A DNA stretch of 64,000 bases from Corticium candelabrum (taxonomy: Eukaryota > Porifera > Homoscleromorpha > Homosclerophorida > Plakinidae): contig NC_085100.1 in NCBI RefSeq assembly GCF_963422355.1, forward strand, positions 4,319,068 to 4,383,067, written 5' to 3'. The notes below the pieces were generated by a model. That model searched no databases. It saw only the letters and a program-made list of their open reading frames with translations, and was not told the origin of the DNA. A program made the position numbers and the translations under genes. Positions 48,401 to 56,720 of this stretch are shown one piece after another (position 1 is the stretch's first letter; each line of letters begins with the position of its first letter).

Positions 48401-51275
48401 ACAAACTCTCATGAACATTTCGAGAATCTGATTGGTGGTTCGGCCGTTGTTTCTGGTTGCCACGTACAACAAAATAGCAAATACTGCTCGGTGATTGAAC
48501 GGCATTGAGGGAGTAGCACATTTTTGCATGACAGACATAGCCAGCCAGTCAGCCAGTCACATAGCCCACAGTCAGTTCTCCCCTATACATTTTGAGTAGC
48601 TACTCATCAAGTCTCGTGACTTTTACAAAATCCCATTTCTTATGGCTTATAGCTGAATTAGTGAAACGCATTGCATGGTTAGTCTACAGTAATACTAATG
48701 TATTAGTTACGATTGATTATTTTGTAGTGTGTATGTGTGTGGAGTACCGTATTTCTTTGAAAAAACGTCGGGGCATATATTCATTGGCTAGGCCAAACCC
48801 TGCGGCGTTCTTTAAAGGGCAACGTTCATAAGGGCAACATTCTTTCAATGTTATTTTCATGTACAGAACCACACGCACACTACGCATGTCTGGCCCAAGC
48901 CTGATCTTTCTCCCTCCTCTTTTCATATTTTTGCCAAAATCACTTTGAGGTTGTCTTGTTTTGCCACTCAGCGTTCGTCTATGTACTCTATGGTTTCGTC
49001 CTGTTTGCCTGCTCACAAAGTGCTGCATGTACTGTACTACTTGTAAATTTGAAGGTAGCCTCGTATGAACGCTTCTTGGGTCGCTAGTCTTCAGCCGTGC
49101 GATTCAAATGATTCAGGCATGTGTCAAGCATGCTAGCAGTATGCATCTCTGCAGTGTTCATTCAACAGCAACGTTCTTTCAAGGAAATACGGTGGTTGTG
49201 GTAGTGTCTGTATTTGTCCTGACATGCAAATCGCACCCGATGTCTGGTGAGATATAAAACAATTTATACATTCATTTTATAATGGGCTCCAGGCACCTAG
49301 TTGCCAAAATTTAGTCACAGGACATTTAGTCACTGAAGTTTAGTCACCAGTACACTTGGTCGCCAGTACACTTGGTCGCCAGTACACTTGGTCGCCAGTA
49401 CACTTAGTCGCCGTACTATCAGTCGCCAGGTGCTTACATTTACTGTAATTGCAAAGGAGGCAATTGTCTAACATACAAAGACACAAGTTTCAAGACATAA
49501 GTAATTAAAACACACACTTGTCAAATACCTGCCAACTCTTACACATAATATTATAATGATCATGTCAAAGAACACCAATAGAATGGCATCAATTAAGCAA
49601 GGAGTGTTTAGATGCCTCTGTTGCTGTTGGTTGTGTCATTTGCACGTCTATTCGTGATAATGGCAACTGTTCCCAAAAACGTGGTAAACTCTAAAGATGG
49701 CCCAAAGTTGTGCCATAACGGTTTCGTGTATGATTTCGACGACAACTTCTCCTCTGACCCCAGCTTCTGATTGATGATATGATATGCACATAATTTGATG
49801 CTGTAATTTTACTGTTTTAGTAGTCTTTGAAGACATTAAGTGTTGACACTAATCACATTATGTCATGCATTTAATGACATATATTTGACAGGTATGTATA
49901 GACAGTTGTTCAATTGCCTGGTGACTAATAGTATGGCGACTAAGTATACTTGTACGTGTACGTATACTTGTAAGTATACATGTAGGTACTGGCAACCACA
50001 ACTAAATTTCGGCAACTAAGTGTACTGGCAACCACGACTAAATTTCGGCGACTAAGTGTACTGCCAACCGCAACTAAATTTGGGCGACTAAGTGTACTGC
50101 CAACCGCGACTAAATTTCGGTGATTAAGTGTACTGGCAACAGTGACTAAATTTTGGCGACTACGTGTACTGGCGACTACGTGTACTGGCAACCGCAACTA
50201 AATTTTGGCGACTAAGTGTACTGGCAACCACGACTAAATTTCGGCGAATAAGTGTACTGCCAACCGCAACTAAATTTGGGCGACTAAGTGTACTGGCAAC
50301 TGCAACTAAATTTCGGCGACTAACTGTCCTGCACCCCAAACAGAAAGTGCCTCAAATCCACATTATTTACTTAGCAAACAAAATAAGTTTCTGCACCCAC
50401 AAAAGTACACTGGCTGTTCACAAAGCTTCTTATCAAATCTGTGCACCTGTACCTGTCCATGCCCATAAATTTGAACTGTATCCACTAGTGCATACAAATT
50501 CCAGATTTAGAACTGGAACTAATACAACTGTCATAATCCTATGTTGCACGAAATGCAACTTCACCCTGTCACTGAATGGTAGCTGAAACAAGCAAATTAG
50601 AACCAAATGCCTAAAGAACCAACAGGTTGCCATGATTAACTCTATGATGGCAGTTCCAAAACTTTCAGCTTCAAGATTGCACTCCTAAAACGTTCTAACC
50701 ATTCTAGACTGCCAAAATTAAACACAACTTTGAACTCATTCCACCATTTGTTCCAGAACTTGTTTTTGAACTTTCCAATAATCTCATTGTTATAGAATGT
50801 ACTGACAACCAAACGTGTGTATAACTCACTACATCTTCAAACAGTATTACGGGCAAGAGATCTCCTATAGTCCGTACAATGAATACAAACACAATCACTG
50901 AAGCCACCACTATCAAAAAAAACCTAAATATTATTTTTGTACAAAGTTAACTTTCACTCTTTCAACTCTCAACCATGGTTAATAACATATCTATTTACAC
51001 TACTAGCTAGCTGTAACTCTACTCCAAACGTACACCTCACACAATACCAAAGTTTACAGAGGGCCCTCACCTTTTTGTGGAGGTCAAAAAATTCACTGTA
51101 TCGTTTCGCAATGACGTGATTTGTCATTCCACAAATAACACGAACTTGATAGGTCTACGTATGGACATCGTCAACAAGAAGCTAGGTCAACTAACACGTT
51201 CCATCAACAAGCACATACCGTGTAGCCGCCAGGCTCGACGTGTCTTGTAGATGGAACAGAAACGCTGATTGACAT
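32911..51275 (-). CDS. PX-domain protein, SNX22/SNX24-like, four exons with one very long intron
   Basis: Four minus-strand exons join in phase 0: 51,219-51,275 (ATG; ends GGYT, donor ACG|GTATGT), 51,071-51,154 (begins TYQVRVICGMTNHVIAKRYS, donor AAG|GTGAGG), 33,060-33,170 (LRRIVRPYPEFPSKRL) and 32,911-33,006 (GLVEVLPVHQLVLEFLQLGD, stop TAA). The 115-residue product follows the phosphoinositide-binding PX domain: the RYSEF basic motif, HKKL, a Pro-rich turn (PEFPSK), the RRKGLEIYIQ helix and an acidic tail. PX proteins bind phosphatidylinositol 3-phosphate on endosomes; SNX22/24 are similarly short. Introns are 64 bp, about 17.9 kb and 53 bp. The long intron holds most of the mobile elements of this region. 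Exon identity is strong; whether no exon is missing in the long intron is less certain. Confidence 0.78.
33171..33433. other. Start of the long PX-gene intron, nothing recognised
   Basis: Intronic AT-rich sequence between PX exon 3 and a dispersed repeat. No separate feature was seen. Confidence 0.4.
33434..33655 (+). repeat. Dispersed repeat, copy A (inverted partner at 39,305-39,515)
   Basis: Sequence around ATTACGAATTTAGATGCCAT and CACTGTTGTTTCACAGAACC recurs in reverse orientation at 39,305-39,515, with matching blocks over about 200 bp. It is non-coding. The two copies could be independent insertions or the arms of a larger composite that encloses the ankyrin and Tc1 pseudogenes. Confidence 0.6.
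33812..33900 (+). repeat. Dispersed repeat shared with 48,415-48,505
   Basis: The words GATTGGCGGTTC, GTCTGTGGTTGCTATGTACA and ACCAAATACAAATATTGC recur with changes at about 48,423-48,485 in the same orientation. It is a short intronic repeat of unknown type. Confidence 0.45.
34876..35216. repeat. Tandem duplication, about 170-bp unit, two copies
   Basis: 34,876-35,044 and 35,045-35,216 share long blocks, such as AATGTGATTATCCCTCATA and TTGCTCTTTATCACTTAGT, at matching positions. The copies have diverged by substitutions and small indels, so the duplication is not recent. Confidence 0.75.
35217..36841. other. Intronic stretch with one inverted repeat
   Basis: Within the long PX intron. At 35,963-35,982 and 36,046-36,065 there is an inverted pair around TAGAAACTCATTTGT with about 65 bp between the arms. 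A C-rich patch lies at 36,430-36,600. No exon was supported. Confidence 0.4.
36842..37236 (+). pseudogene. Decayed ankyrin-repeat coding fragment
   Basis: Plus-strand frames with stops show about four ankyrin-like repeats in register: AAGDDHESVMCICSKLGI, then RTGYKHIVHMCHNKWNAT, and, after a frameshift near 37,020, KDHKHIMHFIHDLETTANDT and AWAAKKDHDNIVRL. These follow the ankyrin AAxxGHxxIVRLLxxxGA pattern. At least four in-frame stops are visible. It lies in the PX-gene intron on the opposite strand and is probably a dead fragment of a larger ankyrin-repeat gene. Confidence 0.6.
37353..37808. mobile_element. TA-flanked MITE (456 bp)
   Basis: The left end CTGTAAATCAACAAAATGTC matches the reverse complement of the right end (CTGTAAATCTACAAAATTTT), and both arms continue with AACTTTCGTAA. 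TA flanks both ends (37,351-37,352 and 37,809-37,810). No transposase is present. It fits a Tc1/mariner-type MITE. Confidence 0.7.
37996..38960 (+). pseudogene. Tc1-like transposase pseudogene
   Basis: Broken plus-strand frames show the Tc1 transposase order. They include an HTH part (YKEISKHLSIHPST near 38,105), a second HTH part with LPQSGHPSKLSPWNIRKIL near 38,192, SAGVN-like KAAGVNMHQTILRQALNKEG near 38,310, a segment with VFEQDNNPK near 38,735 around the second catalytic Asp, and LNPIEMLWRDL-like sequence near 38,830 with the catalytic Glu. Numerous stops and frameshifts are present. It differs clearly from the Tc1 element at 59.4-61.4 kb. Confidence 0.7.
39305..39515 (-). repeat. Dispersed repeat, copy B (inverted partner of 33,434-33,655)
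   Basis: Read on the minus strand, this repeats the blocks ATTACGAATTTAGATGCTAT, CAACTGTTGTTTCACGTAAT and a downstream CACATACAAGACGTAAAC in the same order as copy A. Confidence 0.6.
39516..40130. other. Intronic stretch, nothing recognised
   Basis: Between the repeat and the minus-strand exon candidate at 40.1 kb. No feature was supported. Confidence 0.4.
40131..41684 (-). CDS. Two linked exons of an unidentified membrane-protein-like gene inside the PX intron
   Basis: The first exon (about 41,591-41,684) follows acceptor TCATCGTGTTTCCAG, reads EEPSGVLFSNRFVSGTLFEH and ends WMFG at donor G|GTAAGC. The second (about 40,131-40,366) can start after a CACACTAG acceptor so that the split Gly codon is completed. 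It reads LVAAYVVLSEATSRSIKGQG, then MMDRLGVLARMLLDSLASLL and GRMRFVWYCW, and reaches another donor (GGTG|GTAAGA). The join creates a hydrophobic stretch (LLEIFLWMFGLVAAYVVL) like a single transmembrane helix. The family is not recognised, and start and end exons were not found. It lies on the same strand as the PX gene, nested in its intron, so it could instead be alternative exons of that gene. Confidence 0.35.
41685..43333. other. Intronic stretch with one half-recognised MITE end
   Basis: A MITE-like terminus (CCGTATAACCGGATACTTCT near 42,746) was seen, but no partner end. No exon was supported. Confidence 0.35.
43334..43507. repeat. Tandem duplication, 88-bp unit
   Basis: Two copies start with ACAGCTATCATAAG at 43,334 and 43,422 and share ATCTTTTATCAAC and AATGTAGCAATTAA. 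They have diverged slightly. Confidence 0.8.
43946..44735. mobile_element. 790-bp TIR element carrying an ORF
   Basis: The left end GGCCACAAGAAAAAAATTAG continues TTGTTTGACAGGA. The reverse complement of the right end reads GGCCACAAGAAAAAATAGAT and continues GTTTGACAGGA. The TIRs are thus about 33 bp with few differences. Flanking sequence shows no obvious target duplication. The interior is GC-richer than its surroundings and contains an open frame on each strand. The superfamily was not identified from the ends. Confidence 0.65.
44089..44442 (-). CDS. Hypothetical 117-residue protein inside the TIR element
   Basis: The minus-strand ORF starts at ATG 44,442, directly after an in-frame stop, and ends TGA at 44,089. 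The product is hydrophilic, begins MSSAPTTGNFERDAAQSLDT, has an acidic middle with LDDLLGEA, Gln-rich PPQQQTLFDKLMADTM, and a basic end with MRDRRTRTKPG and MLGRRKS. Codons favour purine-first triplets, typical of true coding. The longer opposite-strand frame (plus 44,123-44,599) has the Cys/Val/Ser-rich look of an antisense translation. An AATAAA lies about 70 bp past the stop on the minus strand (near 44,015). No family was recognised; it resembles neither a transposase nor an integrase. It may be an accessory or captured gene. Confidence 0.45.
   Translation of the reverse strand: MSSAPTTGNFERDAAQSLDTPLDDLLGEASLTNKPSNVDWGQNRTNRLGTTVETPQSTLTDNRKEHSVPPQQQTLFDKLMADTMRDRRTRTKPGCLAVMLGRRKSITNTPYQNDTHT
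44846..45293. mobile_element. MITE with GTTCACAC termini (448 bp)
   Basis: The left end TAGCCCGTTCACACTAGC and the reverse complement of the right end TAGCCTGTTCACACGAGC match closely, and the outermost TA may be the target site. The interior is made of repeated GGTTCGGTTTGG/CCAAACCGAACC words that also pair with each other. A diverged relative lies at 31,427-31,803. Confidence 0.7.
45389..45438. repeat. (TA)n microsatellite
   Basis: About 50 bp of uninterrupted TA repeat. Confidence 0.95.
45439..46797. other. Intronic stretch, nothing firmly recognised
   Basis: A CCGGACA-rich patch at 45,930-46,045 contains several short inverted GTCCGG words. No exon or element boundary was supported. Confidence 0.35.
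46798..47440 (+). pseudogene. hAT-type transposase C-terminal remnant
   Basis: Plus-strand frames show the C-terminal dimerisation region of a hAT transposase. A linker (EVREAVKTLAVHFAKPLESK) is followed by YESVWYIVHTCPD near 47,055. Then, in another frame from about 47,125, VERMFSSLKLIKKDRQTSMG and NTTLSDLMEVYREGPSLQDF correspond to the conserved VERxFSxxKxIKxxxRxxxxxxxLxxLM block. The sequence then meets a stop after AAIRLW. The resemblance is to ZNF862/KIAA1586-like hAT-derived proteins. Frame changes and stops show that it is dead. It lies opposite to the PX gene inside its intron. Confidence 0.7.
47858..47993. repeat. Near-perfect tandem duplication, 68-bp unit
   Basis: 47,858-47,925 and 47,926-47,993 are identical except for the last base. 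The low divergence indicates a recent duplication. The hAT MITE is inserted exactly at its right border. Confidence 0.93.
47994..48307. mobile_element. hAT-like MITE (314 bp) with CAGTGG ends
   Basis: The left end CAGTGGCAGATCTAGAAGG and the reverse complement of the right end CAGTGGTGGATCCAGAGTTT are clear inverted repeats of the widespread CAGTGGCGGATCxAG type. The flanks share ATAGTC on both sides (47,988-47,993 and 48,308-48,313), or 7 of 8 bp if the boundary is moved by one base, which fits a hAT target duplication. No coding capacity. Confidence 0.78.
48415..48505 (+). repeat. Dispersed repeat shared with 33,812-33,900
   Basis: The words GATTGGTGGTTC, TTTCTGGTTGCCACGTACAA and AAATACTGC correspond in order to the copy at 33.8 kb. 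Confidence 0.45.
48747..49192. mobile_element. TA-flanked MITE with CCGTATTTC ends (446 bp)
   Basis: The left end CCGTATTTCTTTGAAAAAAC and the reverse complement of the right end CCGTATTTCCTTGAAAGAAC match over about 22 bp. TA precedes the left end. No transposase is encoded, and frames inside it are not convincing genes. Confidence 0.72.
49284..50337. mobile_element. Foldback element with minisatellite arms
   Basis: The left arm (about 49,284-49,434) holds tandem 16-bp units of GGTCGCCAGTACACTT. The right arm (about 49,985-50,337) holds eight 36-bp units built on GGCGACTAAGTGTACTGGCA plus ACCGCAACTAAATTT, the reverse-complement type of the left arm. The outermost ends (GGGCTCCAGG and GGGGTGCAGG on opposite strands) also match. 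The unique interior (49,440-49,920) encodes nothing recognisable. Because 36 is divisible by three, the array is open in several frames and gives 12-residue periodic peptides; these are repeat artefacts. Confidence 0.65.
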
Positions 51276-52195
51276 CCTAATGTGTAAAACCCAGTTGTAT
51301 TAGGGTGAGTGGGGGTTTGTTACTTGATATCAAGCTAAACTCTACTTAGCGCACGTTACTATCACAGCTGCACGTAGCAGTTGGTCCGCCCAGACCTGGG
51401 TCCGTGCCAATCCTTGGTCCGCTTGCTAACGCACTTGTACCGGAAAACATTCTGCGCTAGCGCACCACACCGAATCCTTACTTGTTATACGGGATCTCGG
51501 CCGGCCTCCGCCCGTCGTTATTTCAAGCAGTTTGTTTACCGATACTCAAGCTTACACCTGTCGGGCAACGCAAAGAGTCATTTTAACAGGTAGACTACAA
51601 AAGATTGGGTTTAGACTTCATCTACTTAGATCTCTAGACTCTGCCAACCTCTGGAGTTCTCTCTGGCGAAGCTATGGCAACCAGACTGTCCATTCAATTG
51701 AAATTGATTATCAGTTAGTAATTACCCTAACACAGCACGAGTCCGCTGGTAACGCCAATTGTAATACTAGTAAACAGTACAGCTAGTGTACGTATCGTAG
51801 CTCTACGGTACCGGTAATATTACACTTGAACATAATTATAATAGAGTTCTACATGGTTGCTATAGTACATGCAGCTACTTGATGCTGACTTGTATTATTA
51901 TAATTAATTAAGCAAGCTAGGAATTCCGGCCAGACTTATTACTGAAACCGTTCCGGTGCTCTAAAGCAATTACCTACGCCCATAGGCCCTGATTTTGAAG
52001 AAGCAGTAGCTCAAGTGCTAAATCTTCGCTGCCCTGAATCACACCTCTGCTCATGCACCATGAAGTCAAGCCAGACAATCGACAGCGAGGACTAAGAAGT
52101 TTTGGGGAAAGCCAAACAATGTATTTTATCGCGGTTCAAGTGCTTCTACTCTAGCTCGAGCAATTGACTAGCTGCACGGTACCGCAAACCCAGGC
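51276..52195. other. Divergent upstream region between the PX gene and the 94-residue ORF
   Basis: This 920-bp segment separates the PX gene start (minus, 51,275) from the plus-strand ORF start (52,196). It contains CpG-containing GC-richer patches at 51,330-51,520, compatible with promoter sequence. No exon was supported. Confidence 0.4.
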
Positions 52196-52480
52196 ATGCG
52201 TGACTCTAGCTTTAAGAGAGTGAGTGGTCCACTAAGAAGTACTAGGCCGGGTTCATTGGGTCTGTCTCGTCCACTCAAACACACTTCTATTAGTTGTCTG
52301 TCTCATACACTTAATTGTACACTGAACTTCATAGATCTACAAACGAAACAAAAACAAATTCGACGAGGCTTGCCAAATTATCGATCCTTTCTAGATCAGT
52401 TGTGTTATGAGATAAAGAATATTGCTCTACAACAAATGAGGAATGTACTAAAACAGAATGGATCTTTAACTACACACTAA
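52196..52480 (+). CDS. Hypothetical 94-residue protein
   Basis: A single open exon starts at ATG 52,196 and ends TAA at 52,480. The first half is basic and Ser/Arg-rich (RVSGPLRSTRPGSLGLSRPL). The second half is a predicted helix (QTKQKQIRRGLPNYRSFLDQ, then LCYEIKNIALQQMRNVLKQN). There is no signal peptide or membrane segment. It stands head-to-head with the PX gene. The sequence has the balanced composition of real coding, but no family was recognised, and an upstream exon is possible because an acceptor-like CCCAG lies directly before the ATG. Confidence 0.4.
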   Translation: MRDSSFKRVSGPLRSTRPGSLGLSRPLKHTSISCLSHTLNCTLNFIDLQTKQKQIRRGLPNYRSFLDQLCYEIKNIALQQMRNVLKQNGSLTTH

Positions 52481-53518
52481 GAATATACATACGAGTTGAT
52501 GGAATGTACACGTGGTATCTGGGCGTTTTTTAAACGCTAACAGATAACGTATAATTGACACAAAGATAAATATAGCAAAGCAAGCCACTAGACTGTACTT
52601 ATCTGGGGTCAACAGAATGCGTACTTAGATAATTGATAATGGTATTGGATCTAGTAACAGCTGACAAGAGGAATGAGGGATAATAATTGTAGCTTTTTCT
52701 CTAACATTACTGTTGCTTTGCACACAGATGTCTGAATATTGTCTGTCTCGACAGCATACGTGCAACCGATTCACTGTTATTACTTGCACTACTGCTACCA
52801 AGCAACGTCACTAGATAGTGAATACACTGCCCACTAGTCGTTGTAAAACAATGCACACTTTTCAAATCGAATTATTTTGGTGTAGAGGTGCAGGTATTCT
52901 AGTCTTTCTTTGAGGACAAGTTATTTATATCACACTGCATGAAATTGGAACCAGCATAGCTTACATGCAATCCAGCAAACTTGAGCTGCTGTATATGCAT
53001 GGAATCAGAATAACAGGATATGACACAGACAGTCTAGCTACTAGTAGATCTGTTCACTCTTCTCACTATAACTGTGACGTTGAGTGCAACAAGCTTGAAC
53101 TGTGACACTTAGATATTGGCTTAGAGGAAACCAGACTGATTGGTGCTGGTTTGTCATTAAATCAATGTGTTGTTTAGTCAGTGCACATGACCATGAATCA
53201 TTCCATGGAAACTGGAAGTGATCGAGTGGGTGTTTTCCATGCTAAAATAACTATAATTGGATTTCAGTTTGTTTTGCTTATAATCGCATCAGCGTTGTAA
53301 CCAGATAGAGCTCACTGCGTTGGCTGCAGCATGTGTGGTAAACGTTGGGCACAATGGGATGATGGAACCCTGTCGGTGGTTACCACAAATAGTATGATCA
53401 GTGGTCAATCCTTGTCAATATTGTAACAAGTTAGTTATCAATGAGCAGGCCACTTCATTTAGATCGCTGACATTTCCCTCTGTTCAGTCGTTTTCTTGTT
53501 TGTTAGTAGTCAACAAGC
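52481..53518. other. Intergenic stretch
   Basis: AT-rich, with no feature supported. It probably holds the 3' untranslated region of the preceding ORF and upstream sequence of NPCBM copy 2. Confidence 0.4.
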
Positions 53519-56106
53519 ATGATTCTTCTAGTGCTCGTTGCAGTTCAACTCCAGTCGATGCTCATCCGTGGCAGCTCCACGCATGCTCAAGCCGTACGAA
53601 CATCATCGAGACCATACAGTAATGTTACAACTGCCAGCCCAACAGTGGTAAGGAACGTTGGATACTATAATAAGGATTTATTGCCTCGCATTTATCTCTT
53701 TTCAGTCTTCATGTGCCATAACAGCATACTTGGTAGTCATCTCTGCTGCGATACCACCATATAAACGTTTCTCTCACGGTATTTACTGCACGTTTGAACG
53801 GAATTAACGCGTAGCGACTCGCTTGTGTCTAAACTGTAAGAGCACAAACGGTATCTCGTGTGTAGCTTGTGATCTGAGACGGCAGCAAGACGACATCGCA
53901 TTATCTTCAGTACCATTGTAGAATTGCCTCATTAATGCGACCTTAACAAGATACCTTCTTGCCGTCGCGGTCCTCGAACGCTTGTGTGTCACGTCAGTCG
54001 AGACGACATGCCGCTCTCAAGGTGTAGCAATTGCTCTAGACGGAGAGAAAGACAAGAAGAGTGCTAGAGCAGAGTGACCGGTGGCAGTGCTAGGACTGCA
54101 TGCATCTCTATGGTTTTGCGTCGTGACAGCGTCCTCATCGACTAAATGGTTTCACTCGGTCATGACACCTGCGCGTGCACCTTGTAGAGTTTGATTATTG
54201 ATAAAGTGGATTAATAATAGATGATAATGCCTCAAGGAATTCGTATATGTCATGGTGCTCTCTCCGCGCATTGCTCCAATTTCGGATGTGTGTTAACGCA
54301 TGTTTTGTCTTGCAGTCTTACTCGGAGGCAAACGATTTGCTTCAATCTCCGACGGGACGTTGCAATGCCCAGCATTTTCGCGGCGGTTCGTCGCCCTGCG
54401 TCAATCTATCGAGCAATGGCTCTAATATTATTGATACCGCTTGTCTTCTTCAAGAGTGCGGCACAAGAAGCGGCCTATTTCTTGTGTTCAAATCGAAAAA
54501 GCCAGTCCGCGTCAAGATTGCTGTGGATCAGATAAGACGTTCTATTGGTGTCGGCGGTTCGTACACGCTTACTGTTAATCTAAGCCTTTTACGTAAGTCC
54601 GGTCTCATATTCAATCAATTTTCTGTTGTGGCAACGACGACAACACATGCCAGCTGCTTTGCAAGGTCGCTAGCGGACGGAGTCAGGTTCAAAATAAAAT
54701 TCGACGACCGACTCGAATGGTCGAGAATGTTTAGTGTGTCGAGGCTGGAGCGCAGCACATTTCACGTTCCGTCTACTGTTCGTTCGATTTCTTTAATCGT
54801 CAAGAGGTTAAAGGCCGGTGGAAACCCTATTCGAGACTGCTTCGTCGGTGAGTGGCTGGAACCGACGCTTTCACAAAGGATGCCGCTGGTTTCATCGTGT
54901 TACGGGCACTGCTTGTCTTCGTCGACAGTGTCGGGTTCCCTTCATCTGCGCTGCTTACTGCCGTTCTGCTTCGGCGACTGCGACAACAATACGACGTATA
55001 AGCGTGTTGATGGTGTCCGAGACTGGAATGGAGTGTGCGGACACTGCAACTCCAACAGTTGTCCGTCCATATGGGCATCGGGGTCGATCTTGTCGACGAC
55101 CAACGAAACGGTTACGTTGCATATCGACGTTCTGAGGAACTACGGATATGATGTTAGTGTATTTCGCACCGGTTTAGCCTTAGAACGGAGTGATGCGAAC
55201 GTTTGTCCTTCGACGGTCGACTTTCTCGTGTTGCTCGACGGCAACGTCGTTCGACGTAAGACTGCGAGGTTTGACGGGCACGATCTCGATACGACATTAA
55301 ACGGCACGACCGCTAGGAACGGATCGGTGACGGAAGTTTTGCTCGAGCGAGACCTCGTTGTTGTCGTGTCCGATGTCGACAAACTCAAACTTGCAATCGA
55401 GACGACGAAATTGCGAGACACGAAATGCAGGATGAAGGTAAAATGGCACAATCCGAGACTTTCGAGGTCTCTAGCGTCTCCGAAATTTGTATCGTGCAAT
55501 GAAACGTGTCTTAACGAGTTGAGCGACGGCCGACTCTATCTCGGCTGCTTTATGGGAGTGTGCGATCGGACGGTCGCCCGCAACAGCTACCAACCCTTCT
55601 TTACGTTGAATTACCACCACGATGGTTCGTTCGGAGATGGATTTGGCATCGGAGCGAACACGGTCGGCAGTTGGATGGACGAGAGCAGCGACATTCGCTT
55701 GACCGATCGCAATGGCAAAGTGCAGTCGTTTCGTTATGCTATCGGTGCATATCCGCACTCTTCTATCACTTTTCATCTAAACGCTTTTCGCAGTCGTGGC
55801 TATAAATTCAACTTCTTTCTTTCAACGCTTGGCATCAACTCTCACTCCGGCTGCAACAGTACAGACCGCGCAAGCGTCATATTTCGTGTCTATGCCGACA
55901 GAGCTTTGGCAATCAGCAAAGCGATACACGACATGAGAACGTCGGAGACTATACTGTACGACGTACGCGATGTCGACCGTCTAACGTTGGTCACGAGAGT
56001 CGCATTTCCCAACACGTGTCGACATGCAGTCTGGGCCGGAGCCGAACTGGTCGCTGGACAATTTTCGCGTCGTGTGTCGAAGTCGAAGTCTAGAGAAACA
56101 GAGTAG
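53519..56106 (+). CDS. Secreted protein with three NPCBM-like modules, copy 2
   Basis: Exon 1 is 53,519-53,647 (43 codons, donor GTG|GTAAGG). Exon 2 is 54,316-56,106 (acceptor TTTTGTCTTGCAG). The intron is 668 bp in phase 0 and the product is 639 residues. The signal peptide is MILLVLVAVQLQSMLIRGSS. Three modules lie at about 110-228, 295-424 and 510-625, with GVGGSYTLTVNL, TLHIDVLRNYGYDVSVF and GAYPHSSITFHLNAFRSRGY as the core NPCBM strands. The spacers carry CYGHC...LHLRC and CNETC...RLYLGCFMGVC. The PFFTL...GIGA...GSWMD linker before the last module is shared with copy 1. The tail is basic (SRRVSKSKSRETE). The coding sequence is CpG-rich, unlike copy 1. An extracellular glycan-binding role is inferred. 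Confidence 0.8.
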
Positions 56107-56720
56107 AAGTGTATAGGGCGATGCATGCCATGCACATAACTTTCACAGATTACTAGAAATCGAGTAGCTTCACAGTAAGATACATGTAGTTGGTTGGTTG
56201 TAAATGATTGGTAGAATCAGCCATCTTTAGCAACGCCAATAAGTTGAGATATAATTTGATGTTGATGTCTGCCGTATACCTAGATATATGTTCGACTGTC
56301 AACGTGGGCACATTGAGACGTCAATTTACGTCAAAACTCTTTCGCGCTCACCTTGCTTCGCCTTGTAATTAAGTGATTGATCTAATTATTTATGACAGGT
56401 AGATGAATCTTGAGGTCTTTGCGGCTTTGGTGGAATACTGTAACGTTAAACTTGGTCTTGCCTACTCACGCGCGGGTTTAGAATTCCCGGATATTAACTT
56501 TGCGAGTGTTCATGACACTAATTGATTGAGGCAATTTACGCGGCAATGTACTAAACTAATAGGCTTGCTAGTGGTAATGGCTTCCGCATTTGGCTCCTCC
56601 TTAGTTTCTAATTGCATTTTCTACTAAACGATCACTATGCAGACATTTTATAGTATTGACTGCTCTGCTTCGTCTGAACCAGTGTGTCTTTTACTTACTA
56701 TAGTGCTGCTTTGTTTCAGT
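56107..56720. other. 3' flank of NPCBM copy 2
   Basis: It contains the probable 3' untranslated region. No clear AATAAA is visible within the first 100 bp. Nothing else was supported. Confidence 0.35.

Noticed and set aside
49940..50586. Open frames with 12-residue periodicity, and the regular array as a possible CRISPR
   Set aside because: The 36-bp units are contiguous without unique spacers, and the frames are open only because the period is a multiple of three.
51381..51593. 70-residue plus-strand ORF upstream of the PX gene
   Set aside because: It starts with TTG rather than ATG, has no splice context, and lies in the probable promoter region.
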